A stretch of 5,387 bases of DNA from NCBI GenBank assembly GCA_937922775.1, contig CALAKE010000464.1, positions 1 through 5,387 of the forward strand, in the 5' to 3' direction. Source of the DNA: an uncultured bacterium. GTDB lineage: Bacteria; Acidobacteriota; UBA890. Below, in pieces: positions 1 through 5,029 of this stretch. Below the pieces are notes generated by a model. That model was not told the DNA's origin. It was given only the letters and a program-made list of their open reading frames with translations, and made no database searches. The position numbers and the translations under genes were made by a program. The stretch's first letter is position 1; each line of letters starts with the position of its first letter.

Positions 1-168
1 CAATCCGATGATCGGCATGCCGAGGTTGTTCATTAGATCCTCGCGCCAAAGCGGGCTCTCACCCGTGCTGAGTACACGCGAGTAGAAGCGCACTTCACGT
101 TCGTGTTCGGGAACGGCGATGTCGGCGCTGAGGACTCCGCCTACGCGTGGAGCAAAGGGGTCACTCAT
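1..168 (-). CDS. VOC (glyoxalase-fold) family protein, N-terminal part, runs off the window
   Basis: The frame is open for 56 codons from the ATG at 168 to the window edge, so the C-terminal part is missing. The product starts MSDPFAPRVGGVLSADIAVP and continues with a charged helix and FYSRVL (residues 29-34). A strand followed by a helix carrying 'RFYxRVL' is the usual opening of a vicinal-oxygen-chelate (VOC) module, as in glyoxalase I, bleomycin-resistance proteins and extradiol dioxygenases. The substrate cannot be told, and the metal ligands expected later in the fold are outside the window. An AGGA at 180-177, 8 nt before the ATG, supports this start. There is no signal peptide, so the protein is probably cytoplasmic. 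The gene follows an attC site on the same strand and appears to be the second cassette of an integron array; its 167-nt leader is longer than usual for a cassette. Family call is solid, function open. Confidence 0.85.
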   Translation of the reverse strand, partial: MSDPFAPRVGGVLSADIAVPEHEREVRFYSRVLSTGESPLWREDLMNNLGMPIIGL

Positions 169-334
169 GGTTTGCGTCCTAATGAAATTGCGTTGGAGTG
201 AAAGGGTCATTGGCCAGATATCGTACTTCAATGAGCATCGCGGCGACGATTGTCGATGCAGGGGTGGAGACCTTCTCGAGGAATCGTGCCGGGTGAGGTC
301 ACACTTTGTGTCGGTTGATCCGGGGTCGGCCTAA
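1..334 (-). mobile_element. Second integron gene cassette, partial (VOC gene plus leader)
   Basis: On the minus strand the cassette would begin at the T of the GTTAGGC core (334) just after the attC at 448-329, and it contains the leader and the VOC gene starting at 168. Its own attC should lie beyond the left edge of the window. The 169-328 leader has no open frame that I find credible on either strand and no clear promoter. Inferred from position; the downstream attC has not been seen. Confidence 0.5.
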
Positions 335-448
335 CGGTTCGGCAATAAGCTGCAGGCCATGCGATTGGCGCTGCCAACCGATTCACTCAGGAGATGCTGG
401 CGGCGCTCATCGCGTCTACGGACTGGCAGCTTCATTGCCTTGTTATGC
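329..448 (-). other. attC recombination site (59-base element) of the VOC cassette
   Basis: This is an imperfect palindrome of 120 bp, within the known attC size range. Read on the minus strand it opens with R'' GCATAAC (448-442) and closes with R' GTTAGGC (335-329), which fits the GTTRRRY consensus; the two pair at 6 of 7 positions. Inside them, L'' GGCAATGAAGCTGC (439-426) pairs with L' GCAGCTTATTGCC (353-341) along 13 bp with one extra G at 433, lying in the L'' arm as extrahelical bases of attC sites do. A further inner stem joins 396-413 with 361-378 (14 of 18 positions), leaving a 17-nt loop. The site starts 16 nt after the stop codon of the exported VOC gene, the normal place for a cassette's attC. 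The recombination point would be between G335 and T334. Confidence 0.85.
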
Positions 449-1004
449 GACAATCATTCGCGTATCAAATCTGCCAAAGCCCGGATTCAATCCCACCGTG
501 AATGACAATAGCAAACTGACCGTAGCCGACGATTTCCGTTGGTGTCATCGCGATTTCCGCACCCGCTTCAGCCGCTGCTGAGACTGCCGCGTTGATGTCC
601 TCAACGAGCACGTAGGGACGAACAACAGGTGTCTCGGTATCGCGAAGCGGCGCCCGAATTCCGAGCATTCCGCCGCCATCGAGGGCGGCAGTGCGAGCGC
701 CGCCCAGGTTTTGGTTGGCATCACCGAACGTGACGTCGTACATCACCGAATAGAGGGCGCATGCAGCATCAACATCCGGAGTTACAATTTCGAGAAAGTG
801 GATCTTCACGAATCCCCCTTCGTGAGTAAGTTGTTCGTCTCCCGTTGATTCAGTTGTGAGGTCGTCACCAGCATCGCGTCGGCTGCCCTGCGGAGACGGT
901 GTACAGCCAAGATTCAACATGGCCGCAACCGGAATCATCATTGAAGCTGTTCCTATACGTAGAGCGGTTCGTCGGTCCATTTTGGACATCTCTCTTTCGC
1001 CTAA
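335..1004 (-). mobile_element. Integron gene cassette carrying the exported VOC gene
   Basis: The cassette is bounded by two identical GTTAGGC cores on the minus strand, at 1005-999 and 335-329. Cutting each between G and T gives a unit of 670 bp with a single gene, a very short 5' leader and a 3' attC, which is standard cassette architecture. Sequence on either side of the two cores is otherwise unrelated, as expected for site-specific joints. G+C is clearly lower than in the aminotransferase next door. The left boundary (attC) is well supported; the right one rests on a 7-bp core and could be chance. Confidence 0.7.
465..989 (-). CDS. Exported VOC/glyoxalase-fold protein, probable lipoprotein or Tat substrate
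   Basis: The 174-residue product begins MSKMDRRTALRIG, with an Arg-Arg pair at residues 6-7 before a hydrophobic stretch (about 12-27) that ends NLGC at Cys29. This looks like a Tat-type or lipoprotein signal, but Asn at the -3 position makes the lipobox poor. A Ser/Thr/Asp/Glu-rich linker follows (about 31-58). Residues 61-174 form one VOC module: KIHFLEIVTPDVDA opens it, RPYVLVEDINAAV is the second beta-alpha unit, and GGIESGLWQI ends it. Cytoplasmic relatives of this type, as I recall them, usually have DHGLWQ in that place. Metal ligands and substrate are unassigned. I chose the ATG at 989; one at 980 is equally possible, with an AGAG upstream. The in-frame ATG at 1007 is unlikely because its G is the G of the cassette's recombination core, so that start would depend on flanking DNA. 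The gene lies in a cassette with an attC 16 nt past its stop. Confidence 0.88.
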   Translation of the reverse strand: MSKMDRRTALRIGTASMMIPVAAMLNLGCTPSPQGSRRDAGDDLTTESTGDEQLTHEGGFVKIHFLEIVTPDVDAACALYSVMYDVTFGDANQNLGGARTAALDGGGMLGIRAPLRDTETPVVRPYVLVEDINAAVSAAAEAGAEIAMTPTEIVGYGQFAIVIHGGIESGLWQI

Positions 1005-1082
1005 CATCTTATTGAGCTGCGAATACTGGGCAGACCTATCCCCTTAGGCTTGCAGGATATAGTGCAGAGTGTGGCGCAGCTC
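999..1082 (-). other. Cassette entry boundary: attI-like site or decayed attC
   Basis: The minus strand reads GCAGCTC (1020-1014), then AATAAGAT, then GTTAGGC (1005-999), which looks like the L' and R' boxes of a recombination site. A GAGCTGC complement lies at 1082-1076, giving a 7-bp stem, but no RYYYAAC-type R'' box follows it where one is needed. A site with a good R' core and no proper palindrome fits an attI, the primary site beside the integrase gene; an attC that has lost its left half would look the same. Position between the IntI remnant and the first cassette favours attI. Confidence 0.4.
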
Positions 1083-1145
1083 GAAGTCTCTTTCCGGTCC
1101 CCAGAGTCCGAGTTGCTACACTTGAACGGCTCAACTCAAGGGGCG

Positions 1146-1204
1146 ATATCGAGCGAGGCGGGATTGTATATGGTCAATATCAAGCGACAACCTTCGCTCG
1201 ATAT
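1146..1204. repeat. 11-bp perfect inverted repeat flanking the candidate promoter
   Basis: ATATCGAGCGA at 1146-1156 is matched by its exact reverse complement TCGCTCGATAT at 1194-1204, separated by 37 bp. The arms lie just outside the -10 and -35 hexamers of the candidate promoter, so they could be paired operator half-sites or integrase-binding arms of attI. Neither role can be shown from the sequence. Confidence 0.6.
1163..1190 (-). promoter_or_regulatory. Candidate sigma-70-type promoter driving the cassettes
   Basis: On the minus strand TTGTCG (1190-1185) and TACAAT (1168-1163) are separated by 16 bp; they match the consensus hexamers at 4 of 6 and 5 of 6 positions. The local sequence is AT-rich in a GC-rich region. 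Transcription would start near 1156 and run into the exported VOC cassette gene. Its place upstream of the first cassette is right for an integron Pc promoter. It is a motif match only. Confidence 0.4.
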
Positions 1205-1221
1205 GATCTAGGCGCCGAGTT

Positions 1222-1377
1222 TCAGATGGAGTCGACGGGGCTTCGGACCCCGACGCCCTGACGAAGAACGTGCGTGTAGATCATGGTGGTCTTCAGGTGC
1301 CTGTGGCCGAGCAGCTCTTGCATAGCTCGGACGTCGTAGCCGCCCTCGAGTAGCTGGGTGGTAGTTGAACCTCGGCA
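1222..1377 (-). pseudogene. intI: C-terminal remnant of an integron integrase (IntI, tyrosine recombinase)
   Basis: A frame of 51 codons ending in TGA at 1224-1222 encodes the last part of a tyrosine recombinase. Residues 9-24 read LLEGGYDVRAMQELLG and are followed by His25, the conserved LGH histidine. TTMIYTHVL follows at 30-38, with the nucleophile Tyr34, and then GVGVRSPVD at 41-49. The tail after the tyrosine (YTHVLxxGxxGVRSPxD) is characteristic of integron integrases and differs from XerC/XerD and most phage integrases. Residues 2-10 (RGSTTTQLLE) can be laid over the IntI motif RHSFATHLLE, so homology may start near the catalytic Arg, already degraded. Everything upstream, about 270 residues of a roughly 320-residue protein, is absent: the frame hits TAG at 1380-1378, the stop codon of the aminotransferase. 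There is no start codon or ribosome binding site of its own that would give an active enzyme. The remnant is on the same strand as the cassettes it faces. Confidence 0.88.
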
Positions 1378-2487
1378 CTACAGGCTGTCGAGAGCGCGAG
1401 CAAGGGCCTCGAGGCCGCCGGCGAGGATGTCTGCCGGGCCGCCGAAGGCGATGCGGAAGTGGCCCGGGGACTGGAAGAAGCGGCCAGGGACGAGGCCCGT
1501 TTTGTACTTGTGCAGCATCATGTCGACGAAGGGGCCTGTGTCGTCGATCCCGCGGATACGGGGGAACGCGACGGTGCCGCCTGCCGGGGGGATCCATTCG
1601 AGCTCGGGGTGGGACTGTCCGAACTCCAGGAGAGCGGCGAGGTTGGGCTCGAGGATCGAGCGTGCCCGGGCGGTGAAGTGGTCCAGGCTCTGGAAGGCGA
1701 GCGTGGCCAGCCGATCTGAAGGGTAAGAGCCGACTGCATCGACGACGTCACGGGCACGGCGAATGGCCTCGGCCACATCGGGCGCGGCGATGACCCAACC
1801 GGCCCGCAGGCCAGCCAGGCCGTAAGACTTCGTCAAGCTGCTGGTGGAGATGAAGACGTCCGAGATGCTGGCGGCGAGCGGCGGGCGGTTGGCGTAAACG
1901 CTGTCGAGATAGACCTCGTCAACAAGCACGCGGACGCCGGTCGCCTCGGCTACCTCGGCGACCGTGCGCAGCTCCTGTTCGCTGGCCAGCACACCGCTCG
2001 GGTTATGCGGGCTGGTGATGATGATCAGGCGGGTGCGCGGGGTGATGGCGGCGCGGATCGCGTCGGGGTCGAGGGCGTAGCCATCCTCGAAGCGGCGCTC
2101 GAAACGGGTGACCGTGGCCCCCACCAGGCGCGGCGCTCCGAGCAAGGGATCGTAGGCCGGGAGCTCGATGAGAACCTCGTCGCCCGGCCGCAGCAGGGCG
2201 GCACAGGTGAGGAAGTTGGCGCCCGAGGTTCCGCCTGCCGTGGCTACCCGCTCGGGGGACGTGCCGTATTGGGCGGCGATCGCCTCGACCAGCGGCTGGT
2301 AGCCGTTGTCGTTCGGCCCGGTCAGGTCCAGGACCTCCGCCGCTCCCGGCAGCTCATCGAGGGCGCACGGCAGGAGGTTGCTGCCCGAGAGGTCCCACTT
2401 CGGCCGGTGGTGGGTCTTGGCCCACTCCATGTACGGAGCCCAGTTCGAATCGGGAATCGAAGGTGTGCCGCCTCGCGTGTCACTCAT
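1378..2487 (-). CDS. PLP-dependent class I/II aminotransferase
   Basis: The 369-residue protein is a fold-type I pyridoxal-phosphate enzyme of the aspartate-aminotransferase superfamily. The motifs come in the expected order: GPNDNGYQPLVEAIA (57-71), AGGTSGANFL in the cofactor-phosphate loop (84-93), SPHNPSG with Asn162 (159-165), VDEVY with Asp190 and Tyr193 (189-193), SSLTKSYGLAGLRAGW with the Schiff-base Lys220 and Arg228 (216-231), and FRIAFGG with Arg345 for the substrate carboxylate (344-350). All catalytic residues are present, and the length is slightly below the usual 380-400. Amino-donor specificity cannot be read from this. The start is supported by AGGAG at 2503-2499, 11 nt upstream. 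It lies 67 nt behind the amino-acid transporter on the same strand, so the two may act together, import first and then transamination. Its TAG adjoins the IntI remnant directly, although the C-terminus itself looks complete. Confidence 0.93.
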   Translation of the reverse strand: MSDTRGGTPSIPDSNWAPYMEWAKTHHRPKWDLSGSNLLPCALDELPGAAEVLDLTGPNDNGYQPLVEAIAAQYGTSPERVATAGGTSGANFLTCAALLRPGDEVLIELPAYDPLLGAPRLVGATVTRFERRFEDGYALDPDAIRAAITPRTRLIIITSPHNPSGVLASEQELRTVAEVAEATGVRVLVDEVYLDSVYANRPPLAASISDVFISTSSLTKSYGLAGLRAGWVIAAPDVAEAIRRARDVVDAVGSYPSDRLATLAFQSLDHFTARARSILEPNLAALLEFGQSHPELEWIPPAGGTVAFPRIRGIDDTGPFVDMMLHKYKTGLVPGRFFQSPGHFRIAFGGPADILAGGLEALARALDSL

Positions 2488-2510
2488 TGAATCTCGATCT
2501 CCTGATCTGC

Positions 2511-2576
2511 CTAGGATTCCGATGCCCCATGTCTAGGATTCCGATGCTCCACCTCTACGATTCCGAGGCACCGCCG
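2511..2576. repeat. 22-bp tandem repeat, three copies, across the transporter's stop codon
   Basis: Units start at 2511, 2533 and 2555, exactly 22 bp apart. On the plus strand the first two share CTAGGATTCCGATGC and agree at 19 of 22 positions; the third is the real 3' end of the transporter gene and matches the second at 17 of 22. The minus strand therefore repeats the codons for the transporter's last residues plus the TAG twice more after the gene has ended. Because 22 is not a multiple of 3 the extra copies are not in the gene's frame. The repeat fills most of the gap before the aminotransferase. Confidence 0.85.
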
Positions 2577-3898
2577 CGGCGCCGGTTCCAGTAGGAATAC
2601 ACCGGCACGCCGACCGCCAGCAGCAACAAGCCGAGGCCCGAGCGAACCGGGTTGCTCCACAGCACGCTGAAGACGACGAAGGTGGCCGCGACGACAAACA
2701 GAGCGGGAATGAACGGATAGCCCGGCGAGCTGAATGTTCCTTCCGGCCTCCCCTCGAGCGGATGGGTGCGGCGAAAGATGAAAAGGCTCGCCCCGGCCAG
2801 CGCAAAAAAGAGCTGGTCGGCAAAGATGACGTAGTCGACGAGTTGGGCGTAGGTGCCTGTGAGTACCATCAGAATGGCCCAGGTCGACTGGATGACGATG
2901 GCCAGTGACGGCGTCCGGTAGCGCGGGTGCAAACGGGCGACGCTGCTGAAAAAGACCTTGTCAGCGGCCATCGCGTAGTAGACGCGGGTCGGCGCTAGCA
3001 CCGTCAGATTGAGAAACCCGAAGGTGGAAACCGCGATCGCCGCGGTAATGAACGTTTCGCCTCCGGCGCCCATCACGAAGCGTGACGCATCGGCGGCCGG
3101 CGTCATGGTGGACGCCAATCCGTGGTGCCCGAGCGCGCGCAGGTAGACGTAGTTGACCGATACGTAGACGACCACGACCATCGCCGTGCCGGCGACGATG
3201 CTCAGCGGCAAGTTGCGCTTCGCATTCTTGATTTCCTCGGCCACGAAGTTGGCGTTCTGCCAGCCGCCGTATGAAAACATCACGGCGATCAGGGCCGCTC
3301 CAAAGGCCAAGAATACCGTCGGAAGAGAAGGTGACTCGGCCGCGGCCTCTACGGGAGCGGGTGTTGCGGTATCAGAGCCCGGCAGTAGCAGCAGTCCCGC
3401 AATGATCAGCACCAGGAGAGCCGCCGTCTTGAGCACGACAAAGACGTTCAGTACTCTGCTGCCCGGTTTAATTCCGAGATAGTTGACGACCGTAACAATA
3501 ACGATGGCGACGATCGCCAGGTGCATCGCGTAGGTCTCGGGGCGGCCGACCAGGCGCAAGGCGTACTGGGCGAAGGTGATGGCCACGGCGGCGATGGCGC
3601 CCGTCTCGATCATCAGCAAGAGCGCCCAGCCGTAGAGGAAGCCGGCGAGCGGGTGATACGCGTCGCGCAAGTAGGCATAGTGGCCGCCCACCTTCGGGAA
3701 CATCGAGCCGAGCTCCGCGAAGGTGAAGGCGCCGGCCATGGCGATGACACCGCCGGCGATCCAGGCGCCGAGCACCCAAGGCCCCGTAGGGAGGCGCTGC
3801 GCCACGATGTAGGGGTTGATGAAGATGCCGGCGCCGATGATGCCGCCGACGACGACCATGGTGGCGTCGAAGGGGCCGAGTGCTCGCTTGAAGCTCAT
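2555..3898 (-). CDS. APC-superfamily amino-acid permease/exchanger
   Basis: The 447-residue product is an integral membrane protein with about 12 hydrophobic segments, the usual length and topology of APC-superfamily amino-acid transporters (LeuT fold). The unwound part of helix 1 is visible as VGGIIGAGIF (17-26), the substrate-carboxylate motif. FAELGSMFPKVGGHYAYL (60-77) is the conserved helix 2-3 segment with Pro68 and GG. FSYGGWQNANFVAEEIKNAKR (208-228) is the helix 6 region and following loop, typical of the LAT/SteT-like exchangers. HPRYRTP (324-330) precedes a late helix. There is a Pro/Ala/Glu-rich loop near 176-193. The substrate is probably a neutral amino acid, taken up or exchanged, but this is not shown. 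GGAG at 3908-3905, 6 nt before the ATG, fixes the start. It sits between the Mut7-C gene (40-nt gap) and the aminotransferase (67-nt gap), presumably in one transcript. Confidence 0.92.
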   Translation of the reverse strand: MSFKRALGPFDATMVVVGGIIGAGIFINPYIVAQRLPTGPWVLGAWIAGGVIAMAGAFTFAELGSMFPKVGGHYAYLRDAYHPLAGFLYGWALLLMIETGAIAAVAITFAQYALRLVGRPETYAMHLAIVAIVIVTVVNYLGIKPGSRVLNVFVVLKTAALLVLIIAGLLLLPGSDTATPAPVEAAAESPSLPTVFLAFGAALIAVMFSYGGWQNANFVAEEIKNAKRNLPLSIVAGTAMVVVVYVSVNYVYLRALGHHGLASTMTPAADASRFVMGAGGETFITAAIAVSTFGFLNLTVLAPTRVYYAMAADKVFFSSVARLHPRYRTPSLAIVIQSTWAILMVLTGTYAQLVDYVIFADQLFFALAGASLFIFRRTHPLEGRPEGTFSSPGYPFIPALFVVAATFVVFSVLWSNPVRSGLGLLLLAVGVPVYSYWNRRRGGASES

Positions 3899-3938
3899 TG
3901 ATGGCTCCAGTTCGTGCGTGTTCGCCGGTCGCTCACCG

Positions 3939-4640
3939 TCACGTCTCTACGTCCGGGGCTCCTGATCGCTTCTGCTCGTTCAAGATCTCGTCGACCACTC
4001 TTCTCATCTCGTCGGTGTGTGTGCCCTCCCAATAGATCCGCTCGCAGCCGTGGCAGCGCCAGAGCTCCTTCTGAGCTTGCAGTACGCGTGATGGTACCCG
4101 CCCGAGGGCCTGCTGAGGCTCCTTCTCCGACTCCTGCTCGGCCGCCGACTGTTGCTCCGCTGCCGACTCCCGCTCCAACTCCCGCACACCCGCTGCGGAC
4201 GTTCGCGTCAGCAGCGTATTGCAGCGGCTGCACCGAGTGAACGGCTTCGCGGCCTCGGCAAGCTTGAACTCAGCGACGACTTCGCGCAACTGTGCCAGGG
4301 GGGTCTTGGCCGCGACCAGACGGATTCCCAGGATCCTCCACTCCTCGGGCAAGGAGACATCGCGAGTCAGGATCACGCGTCGTTCTTCGAGGGCGCGGTG
4401 CACGAGTCGCCCGTCGGGGATCTCGGCCTCGTGGGCGCAGTCGAATCCCAGGATCCTGAGCCAGTGCGCCAAGCGGGCGAGCATGGTGTCGGCGATAAAG
4501 AGCGGCCCCCCTTCGTCACCGAGCTCGCGTACCCGGGGCTCGAGGCCGACGCGCTCGCCGCACGTGCAGTGAATGGTGCGGCCGAACTCGAAGAGGGTGA
4601 CGTCGTACTGGCGACCACAGCGGGAACAGGGGACTCCCAT
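3939..4640 (-). CDS. Mut7-C (PIN-like) RNase-domain protein with two zinc ribbons
   Basis: The 233-residue protein has three parts. An N-terminal zinc-ribbon-like region holds CSRC (5-8) and CTC (25-27). A Mut7-C domain follows (about 47-135): FIADTMLARLAHWLRILGFD (48-67) with Asp51, and VILTRD (89-94) with Asp94, are the acidic residues of this PIN-like nuclease family. The C-terminal ribbon has CSRC (137-140) and CHGC (196-199), then IYWEGTH (202-208), the usual ending of Mut7-C proteins. The family is predicted to cleave RNA; the target is unknown and activity here is inference. Between the two Cys pairs of the last ribbon is a Glu/Ala/Gln/Ser-rich insertion (about 155-177) with a short internal repeat. 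The start is certain: AAGGAGG at 4654-4648, 7 nt from the ATG. It is the first gene of the likely operon with the transporter and aminotransferase, with no evident functional link. Confidence 0.88.
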   Translation of the reverse strand: MGVPCSRCGRQYDVTLFEFGRTIHCTCGERVGLEPRVRELGDEGGPLFIADTMLARLAHWLRILGFDCAHEAEIPDGRLVHRALEERRVILTRDVSLPEEWRILGIRLVAAKTPLAQLREVVAEFKLAEAAKPFTRCSRCNTLLTRTSAAGVRELERESAAEQQSAAEQESEKEPQQALGRVPSRVLQAQKELWRCHGCERIYWEGTHTDEMRRVVDEILNEQKRSGAPDVET

Positions 4641-4647
4641 TTCGAGG

Positions 4648-4654
4648 CCTCCTT
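4648..4654 (-). promoter_or_regulatory. Strong ribosome binding site of the Mut7-C gene
   Basis: AAGGAGG on the minus strand matches the anti-Shine-Dalgarno core fully and lies 7 nt before the ATG at 4640. It fixes that start and suggests the gene is well translated, the strongest such site in the window. Confidence 0.85.
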
Positions 4655-4862
4655 GAGCCAGCCGTCCCAGCTCTAGTTGCTCAATGTCCTATCTCTCGAG
4701 AACGCGGCAGTCTGCGTGGACTGACCCAAATTTCCGGCAAATGACGTTGTCGAGCACTCTAGCCTCGCACCGATCGAGATCGGCTGGCAAGGATGCGGTT
4801 GGTGCCTTGTCTTCCAGAGCGCTGGTGGGAGACTCCGCGCCGGGCCTGATGTAAACTTCTAG

Positions 4863-4898
4863 GGCCATTCCGAGGGGGAGGTACTCGGATTCTTGGCC
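4863..4898. other. Imperfect hairpin in the divergent intergenic region
   Basis: TCCGAG at 4869-4874 pairs with CTCGGA at 4884-4889, and GGCC at 4863-4866 pairs with GGCC at 4895-4898; the two stems are joined by an uneven internal loop. No run of T follows on either strand, so it is not a standard terminator. It could be a protein-binding site or part of a 5' leader for the FG-GAP gene. Confidence 0.3.
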
Positions 4899-5017
4899 AC
4901 TGTACGTGGCTGCTTAGATATCTCATGGGGACCCGATAGCACTAGGGGCGATGAGGGAACCTCGCTAAAGAACCGTTGCGCTTTGCCGGCGAGTCAGTGG
5001 CCGGTTAGACGGCGGGC

Positions 5018-5024
5018 AGGAAGG
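5018..5024 (+). promoter_or_regulatory. Ribosome binding site of the FG-GAP gene
   Basis: AGGAAGG lies 5 nt before the ATG at 5030. It decides the start of a gene whose stop codon is beyond the window, and places the signal peptide exactly at the N-terminus. Confidence 0.8.
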
Positions 5025-5029
5025 TGGCA

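Larger units (their letters stand above)
1006..1221. other. Non-coding stretch between IntI remnant and cassette
   Basis: No credible gene is seen on either strand. It contains the boundary half-site at its left end, a candidate promoter at 1163-1190 pointing towards the cassettes, and an 11-bp inverted repeat (1146-1156 and 1194-1204) around that promoter. If the integron reading is right, this is where attI and the cassette promoter (Pc) should be. Confidence 0.55.
4641..5029. other. Divergent intergenic region, 389 bp
   Basis: This region separates the minus-strand Mut7-C operon from the plus-strand FG-GAP gene, so it should hold both promoters and possibly shared regulation. I find no credible gene or RNA. 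The best plus-strand promoter-like pair is TTGGCC (4893-4898) and TAGATA (4915-4920), 16 bp apart, which is weak; none is convincing for the minus strand. Two small symmetric elements are visible: CCGATCGAGATCGG at 4770-4783, a possible operator, and an imperfect hairpin at 4863-4898. Confidence 0.6.

Noticed and set aside
119..581. Two plus-strand open frames covering the attC and the start of the VOC cassette
   Set aside because: They cross the attC and the antisense of the VOC genes, lack ribosome binding sites and show no recognisable domain.
1236..1252. GC-rich hairpin CGGGG / CCCCG with a TTCG-type loop near the end of the IntI remnant, possible terminator
   Set aside because: No T-run follows on either strand, and the bases encode the conserved GVRSPVD tail, which explains the composition.
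1208..1597. Arg/Pro-rich minus-strand open frame overlapping the IntI remnant and the aminotransferase end
   Set aside because: Composition is that of a shifted frame of GC-rich coding sequence. The frames with real motifs (IntI tail and aminotransferase) use the same DNA.
2005..2490. Long plus-strand open frame opposite the aminotransferase
   Set aside because: Antisense shadow of a high-GC gene; product is Arg/Gly-rich without any domain or ribosome binding site.
3521..3901. Plus-strand open frame opposite the transporter, rich in His, Asp, Gly and Glu
   Set aside because: Composition is the mirror of hydrophobic codons on the other strand; no motif seen.
4152..4676. Plus-strand open frame of 174 codons opposite the Mut7-C gene
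   Set aside because: The minus frame has clear zinc-ribbon and Mut7-C motifs and a perfect ribosome binding site; this one has none.
5004..5010. GTTAGAC before the FG-GAP gene, which fits the GTTRRRY core of attC sites
   Set aside because: No complementary R'' or L boxes are found upstream. Seven-base matches to this loose consensus are expected several times in a window of this size.
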